Shown piece after piece: positions 61,601 to 64,000 of a stretch of 64,000 nucleotides of DNA. The position numbers and the translations under genes are program-made. Each line of letters begins with the position of its first letter. Position 1 is the first letter of the stretch. A model generated the notes under the pieces. That model had not been told where the DNA came from and made no database searches. It was given only the letters and a program-made list of their open reading frames with translations. Source of the stretch: Variovorax paradoxus (lineage in GTDB: Bacteria > Pseudomonadota > Gammaproteobacteria > Burkholderiales > Burkholderiaceae_C); contig NZ_JAUSXL010000002.1 in assembly GCF_030815975.1 (NCBI RefSeq), forward strand, positions 3,584,501 to 3,648,500, given 5' to 3'.

Positions 61601-64000
61601 GTGCGTGGCTTTCGCATCGAGCTTGGCGAGGTCGAGGCCCAGTTGCTGCGGCAGCCCGGCGTTCGCCAGGCGGTGGTGGTGGCGCTCGAGGGGCAGGGCG
61701 GCGCGCGGCTCGTGGGCTATGTCGGGGCGGAACAGGCGCTGGACGTGCCGGGCCTGAAGCAGGCGCTCGGCGAGGCGCTGCCCGACTACATGGTGCCTGG
61801 CACCATCGTCGTGCTGGACAAACTGCCGCTCAACGCCAATGGCAAGATCGATCGCAAGGCGCTGCCCGCACCGACGGCCGCCAGCGCCGAAGCAGCTTAC
61901 GAAGCGCCGCAGGGCGAGGCCGAGACGGCGCTTGCGCAAAGCTGGGCCGAGGTGCTGGGCGTGGTGCGCGTGGGGCGGCAGGACAACTTCTTCGAACTCG
62001 GCGGCGATTCGATCCTGAGCCTGCAGATCGTGGCGCGCATGCGCAAGGCGGGTTGGCGCATCACCCCCAAGCAACTGTTCGAGCGGCAGACGGTGGCACT
62101 GCTGGGCATCGTCGCGCAGACGGTGAACAACGAGGCACAGCGCCGCACGAGCCTGCTCGACGGCGAGGTGCCGCTGCTACCGATTCAGGCCGACTTTCTG
62201 GATGCGGGCCTGCCCGTGCCCGGCCACTGGAACCAGTCGGTGCTGCTGCAGCCGCGCACGCCGGTGGAACTGGCCGCGCTGGGCAAGGCACTGGAAGCCG
62301 TGGTTGCGCACCACGATGCCTTCAGGCTGCGCTTCGTTCGCGATGCGCAGGGCCGCTGGACGCAGCGCTACGGCGCGAGTGCGCGCCACCCGGCGCACGA
62401 GCTGCTCTGGGTGCGGCAGGCGCGCGACGCCGCGCACATCGAGGCGCTGTGCGACGAAGCCCAGCGCAGTCTCGACATCGCGCAAGGTCCGCTGCTGCGC
62501 GCGCTGGCGATCGAGGTCGACGACGGCAGCCAGCGGCTGCTGCTCGCCGTCCATCACCTGGCGGTGGACGGCGTCTCGTGGCGCATCCTGCTCGAAGACC
62601 TTGGCACGGCCTGCGCGCAGGCGCTGCGCGGCGAGGCCATCGTGCTGCCAGAAAAAACCAGCAGCTACAAGGACTGGTCGCAGGCCCTGCAGGCGCATGC
62701 GTCGCAGCTCGCGCAGGACGAACGCGAACTCGCGCACTGGCGCTCGCTAGCCGAAGTGCCCTTGCAACTGCCGTGCGACCGCCCGGCGGGCGCGGCCACC
62801 ACGGCCGAGCAGTCGAGCGTGGAATTGCGGCTGGACAAGGCCGCCACCGAGGCACTGCTGAAGGACGCGCCTGCCGCCTACCGCACGCAGGTCAACGACA
62901 TCCTCCTGACCGCGCTGGGCCGTGCGCTCTGCACGTGGAGCGGGCATGAGCGCATCCTGATCGACCTGGAAGGGCACGGCCGCGAAGACCTGTTCGACGG
63001 CATCGACCTCACGCGTACGGTGGGTTGGTTCACCAGTGCGTTCCCGGTGGCGCTCGCGCCGCTGGGCGAGTCGGGCGCTGCGCTCATGCGGGTGAAGGAA
63101 AGCCTGCGCGGTATTCCGGGCAAGGGCCTGGGATTCGGCCTGCTGCGCCAGCGCCAGGCACTGGGAACGCCGGCGCCGCGGGGCGCGCAGGTGGTCTTCA
63201 ACTACCTCGGCCAGTTCGACGGCGACTTCGACGAAGAAGCACGATGGACGCTGGCGGCCGAGGGCATGGGCGTCGCGGTGAACGAAGGCGCACCGATGGG
63301 ACACGAGTTTCAGGTGAGCGGCCAAGTGTATGCCGGCGAACTCGCGCTGCGTGTGATGTTCAGCCGCGCGCGCCACGACACGGCCAGCGTCCAGGGCTGG
63401 GTCGACCGCTTCAGGCAGGAACTGCTGGCGCTGATCGCGCATTGCACCAGCGGCCTGGCGGATGCGCAGGGCGTGACGCCGAGCGATTTTCCGCTGGCGG
63501 CGCTGCAGGCAGGTTCGCTCGACGCATTGGTGGCGCGCCTGCCCGAGGCCACGACGCAGATCGAGAACATCCATCCGCTCACGCCGGGCCAGGAGGGCAT
63601 GCTGTTCGAAAGCACCCTTGCGCCGGGGACGGAGATCAATGTCGTGCAGACGCTGGTGCACATGGTGGACCTCGATCCAGTGCGGCTCAAGTCGGCCTGG
63701 CAGTCCACCGTGTCGCGCCATGCCGCGCTGCGAAGCGGTTTCCATTGGCTGCCCGACGGTGCGCCGATGCAGGTGGTGCTGAAGCAGGTCGACGCGCCGG
63801 TGCAGCTGCTCGACTGGCGCGGCCGGCACCGCGACAAGGCGGCACTGGAACAGGCCTGGGACGTGCTGTGCGAGGAAGAGCGCCGCCGCGGCTTCGACAT
63901 GGACCGGCCGCCGCTCGCCCGCTGGATGGCGGTGCGCGTGGACGACAACGCCTGGCGGCTGGCCTGGACCTGGCATCACATCCTGTTCGACGGCTGGAGC
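55667..64000 (+). CDS. NRPS C-A(Ser)-T-C-A(N5-hydroxyornithine-like)-T-E-C..., cut by window end
   Basis: The frame stays open for 2778 residues to the last base. C1: HHIVSDA from His165. A1 pocket D-V-W-H-V-S-L-I-D-K, serine. T1: Ser1031. C2: [10 protein letters not shown] from His1251, where His replaces the usual Gly after Asp. A2 has the segments [19 protein letters not shown] and [13 protein letters not shown], as in hydroxyornithine-activating domains of pyoverdine-type synthetases. T2: Ser2115 in [23 protein letters not shown] from His2296 and FNYLGQFD, typical of epimerisation. The last piece is a C domain broken off at HHILFDGWS (His2770). It should add Ser and a D-configured hydroxamate-forming Orn. 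Codon use in about 56.9-60.1 kb is less G+C-rich than its surroundings. Confidence 0.93.
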   Translation, partial: MNETTKMPQKLQEWEAEAGPDAITVCTVPGEAVAMSFAQQQLWFLQNLEPRLTAYNLPRVFRLTGPLDADALERAFQALVVRHAVLRTRFFSRDGSALQTVQEEAAFGIERIDLRGEAAASRQEKLDEAVRRTVSHVFDLATAPALVARLVRLDEQTHVLAICLHHIVSDAWSNPILAKDLAEAYGAALRAPGPVRLPALPLQYADYACWQRARAAAGAMQRDLDHWNAHLGTEVPALDLPTDRARPEQLGFDGAVAHFALDARLSEALMKLCRAERSTPFVVLFAAWQVLLARYSGQYDFAVGVPSAGRHREELHGLLGFFVTTQVFRARLSPRMSLREACRQVRADVLAGLDHADLPFDVLLTSRTDRREPGRSPLFQVMFGLQMEDGAQGPVLEGLDVEQMERPHRSAKFELSLDLTISGSGVTAQLEYNTALYERTTVDRMAKAYLEVLNQLATDADCRIGNFDLVDASDRQQLKEWENGKKGTPDFEPVHRFFERQASARPEAIALVFGDQTLSYAELNRRANRLAHHLTGRGVGPESLVGVAAERSIEMVVALMAILKAGGAYVPFDPEYPADRLAYMMADSGIELLLTQGHLAERMSTLGRSRMLLLDTLDTLDTRAEPASDPKIQLHGDSLAYVIYTSGSTGKPKGAANRHRALCSRLVWMQEAYQLGEGDTVLQKTPFSFDVSVWEFFWPLMFGARLVVANPGDHREPERLVALIRKHQVDTLHFVPSMLQAFLAYEDVEACTSLRRIVCSGEALPAETQNRAFMRLPQATLYNLYGPTEAAIDVTHWTCRKDGRSQVPIGRPINATQTKVLDADLNPAPVGVVGELYLGGVNLARGYLNRANLTSERLIATDGGLRLYRTGDLACWNAEGQLEYRGRTDHQVKVRGFRIELGEIEAQILAQAGVREAAVVIADGPAGGRLVGYLSVHAGQEVDVAQLKQRLGQALPDYMVPGTVVVLASLPLNANGKVDRKALPAPEFANERSYEAPEGDVEIKLAAIWAETLGVPRVGRNDNFFELGGHSLLALGLLERMRAHGWSVQVRTLFRQPRFAAFVQALAQERGGDEVVVPENGIPMGCEAIRPEMLTLIDLDDRQIESIEASVVGGAANIQDIYSLAPLQQGMLFHHMLQTEGDAYVTQHVLSFDSRERLERFVESFNTIIERHDILRTAVLWEGLREPVQVVQRQARLHLQWAQEDRDGASSLENGERRAEHRVDVREAPMIHAMGAFSAARKRWQLQLLTHHLVLDHTTLELLVEEIALVQQGRDAELPQPVPYRRYVAQARLGVSQAAHDAFFSEMLADVQEPTAPFDLLNVQGDGTDAEEAREPMDTALAQEVRRQAQRHGVTAAALFHLALAVLLGRTTGKDDVVFGTVLLGRMQSGKDAGRALGMFINTLPVRIRLGTHSVEECLRQTHKALTGLLHHEHASLSRAQRCSGLIGSTPLFSVLFNYRYTEAIEGEVPAAWEGMEVLGSRERSNYPVAIAVDDEGKGFKIGAQVTAAVGARRLCGLMAETIRGLVMALAERPATRMSALEVLPADELALLMQWGENAPEPAVASAAANEARAVHRRFEAQAQAQPDAVAVIFGEEALSYGALNARANRLAHRLIALGVKPETRVGIALERSFEMVVGILAILKAGGAYVPMDPAYPAERLAYMVQDSGIGLLLTSESLAGRMPRPEGEDTVLRVDSEDLSALPAHDPGVPLHGHSLAYVIYTSGSTGKPKGVSVMHGPFDMHCRDTAVLYEMGPHSRELHFLSFAFDGAHERLHTALGCGASLVVRDDSLWTPEQTLAAMQRHGVTNAGFPPVYLRELANEARDSGQCPPIHLYSFGGEAMPREGFEAVCRYLKPKILINGYGPTEAVVTPMLWKVGADERCAPGYAPIGRPVGDRSALVLDADLNRVPRGVPGELYLGGAGLARGYLHRAGLTAERFVADPFGGPGGRLYRTGDLVQWGSDGQLEYLGRIDHQVKVRGFRIELGEVEAQLLRQPGVRQAVVVALEGQGGARLVGYVGAEQALDVPGLKQALGEALPDYMVPGTIVVLDKLPLNANGKIDRKALPAPTAASAEAAYEAPQGEAETALAQSWAEVLGVVRVGRQDNFFELGGDSILSLQIVARMRKAGWRITPKQLFERQTVALLGIVAQTVNNEAQRRTSLLDGEVPLLPIQADFLDAGLPVPGHWNQSVLLQPRTPVELAALGKALEAVVAHHDAFRLRFVRDAQGRWTQRYGASARHPAHELLWVRQARDAAHIEALCDEAQRSLDIAQGPLLRALAIEVDDGSQRLLLAVHHLAVDGVSWRILLEDLGTACAQALRGEAIVLPEKTSSYKDWSQALQAHASQLAQDERELAHWRSLAEVPLQLPCDRPAGAATTAEQSSVELRLDKAATEALLKDAPAAYRTQVNDILLTALGRALCTWSGHERILIDLEGHGREDLFDGIDLTRTVGWFTSAFPVALAPLGESGAALMRVKESLRGIPGKGLGFGLLRQRQALGTPAPRGAQVVFNYLGQFDGDFDEEARWTLAAEGMGVAVNEGAPMGHEFQVSGQVYAGELALRVMFSRARHDTASVQGWVDRFRQELLALIAHCTSGLADAQGVTPSDFPLAALQAGSLDALVARLPEATTQIENIHPLTPGQEGMLFESTLAPGTEINVVQTLVHMVDLDPVRLKSAWQSTVSRHAALRSGFHWLPDGAPMQVVLKQVDAPVQLLDWRGRHRDKAALEQAWDVLCEEERRRGFDMDRPPLARWMAVRVDDNAWRLAWTWHHILFDGWS

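Overview
The window is high-G+C DNA from a Burkholderiales bacterium, most likely Variovorax or another Comamonadaceae. That placement rests on gene content and codon bias and is inferred. It falls into two parts separated by a genomic-island boundary at about 24,890.

Part A (1 to about 24,893) is the right-hand end of an integrative element. It opens with a Trb-type conjugation operon: trbE (C-terminal part), trbJ, an entry-exclusion lipoprotein, trbL (frameshifted), trbF, trbG, trbI and a DUF2274 gene. An accessory region riddled with mobile-element scars follows: an IS5-type transposase tail, a decayed IS3-type orfB, an AraC tail, an integrase head, an aldehyde dehydrogenase tail and a second DUF2274 remnant. 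The accessory region carries a minus-strand operon (nitronate monooxygenase, tautomerase, DUF485, frameshifted ActP-type symporter) with a divergent LysR gene. It also carries a tightly packed plus-strand operon at 14,498-22,229: an NMT1-like ABC importer, two DUF1989 subunits, a Co-type nitrile hydratase (beta, alpha, activator), an isochorismatase-fold amidohydrolase and an allophanate hydrolase. Together these can be read as a complete route for mineralising a cyano- or guanidino-nitrogen compound: cyanoguanidine to guanylurea to carboxyguanidine to allophanate to NH3 and CO2. An AlpA-like regulator and a P4-type integrase close the island, next to a 49-base 3' piece of tRNA-Asp (GTC), which is the attachment-site duplication.

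Part B (about 24,900 to 64,000) is chromosomal and dominated by a lipopeptide siderophore locus. Transcribed leftward are a PAP2-type phosphatase, an M20 peptidase, a TonB-dependent receptor, an unusual membrane protein, a ParB-like protein and an Sfp-type phosphopantetheinyl transferase. Transcribed rightward are an ECF sigma factor behind a Fur-box-like repeat, an orphan DUF4880 protein, an MbtH-like protein, a type II thioesterase and then five NRPS/PKS genes: FAAL-ACP-C-A(Thr-like)-T; KS-AT-KR-ACP; C-A(Ser)-T-C-TauD; interface-like C-A(Asp)-T (frameshifted); and C-A(Ser)-T-C-A(N5-OH-Orn-like)-T-E-C..., which runs off the window. The predicted chain is acyl-Thr-(reduced malonate)-Ser-beta-hydroxyAsp-Ser-D-(hydroxy)Orn-..., a siderophore of the variobactin/variochelin/cupriachelin kind. 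The Orn hydroxylase, acyltransferase and final NRPS steps must lie beyond 64,000.

Three single-base indels break otherwise well-conserved genes (trbL, actP, the Asp NRPS module). They may be real mutations or assembly errors, and re-reading the raw sequence would settle which.
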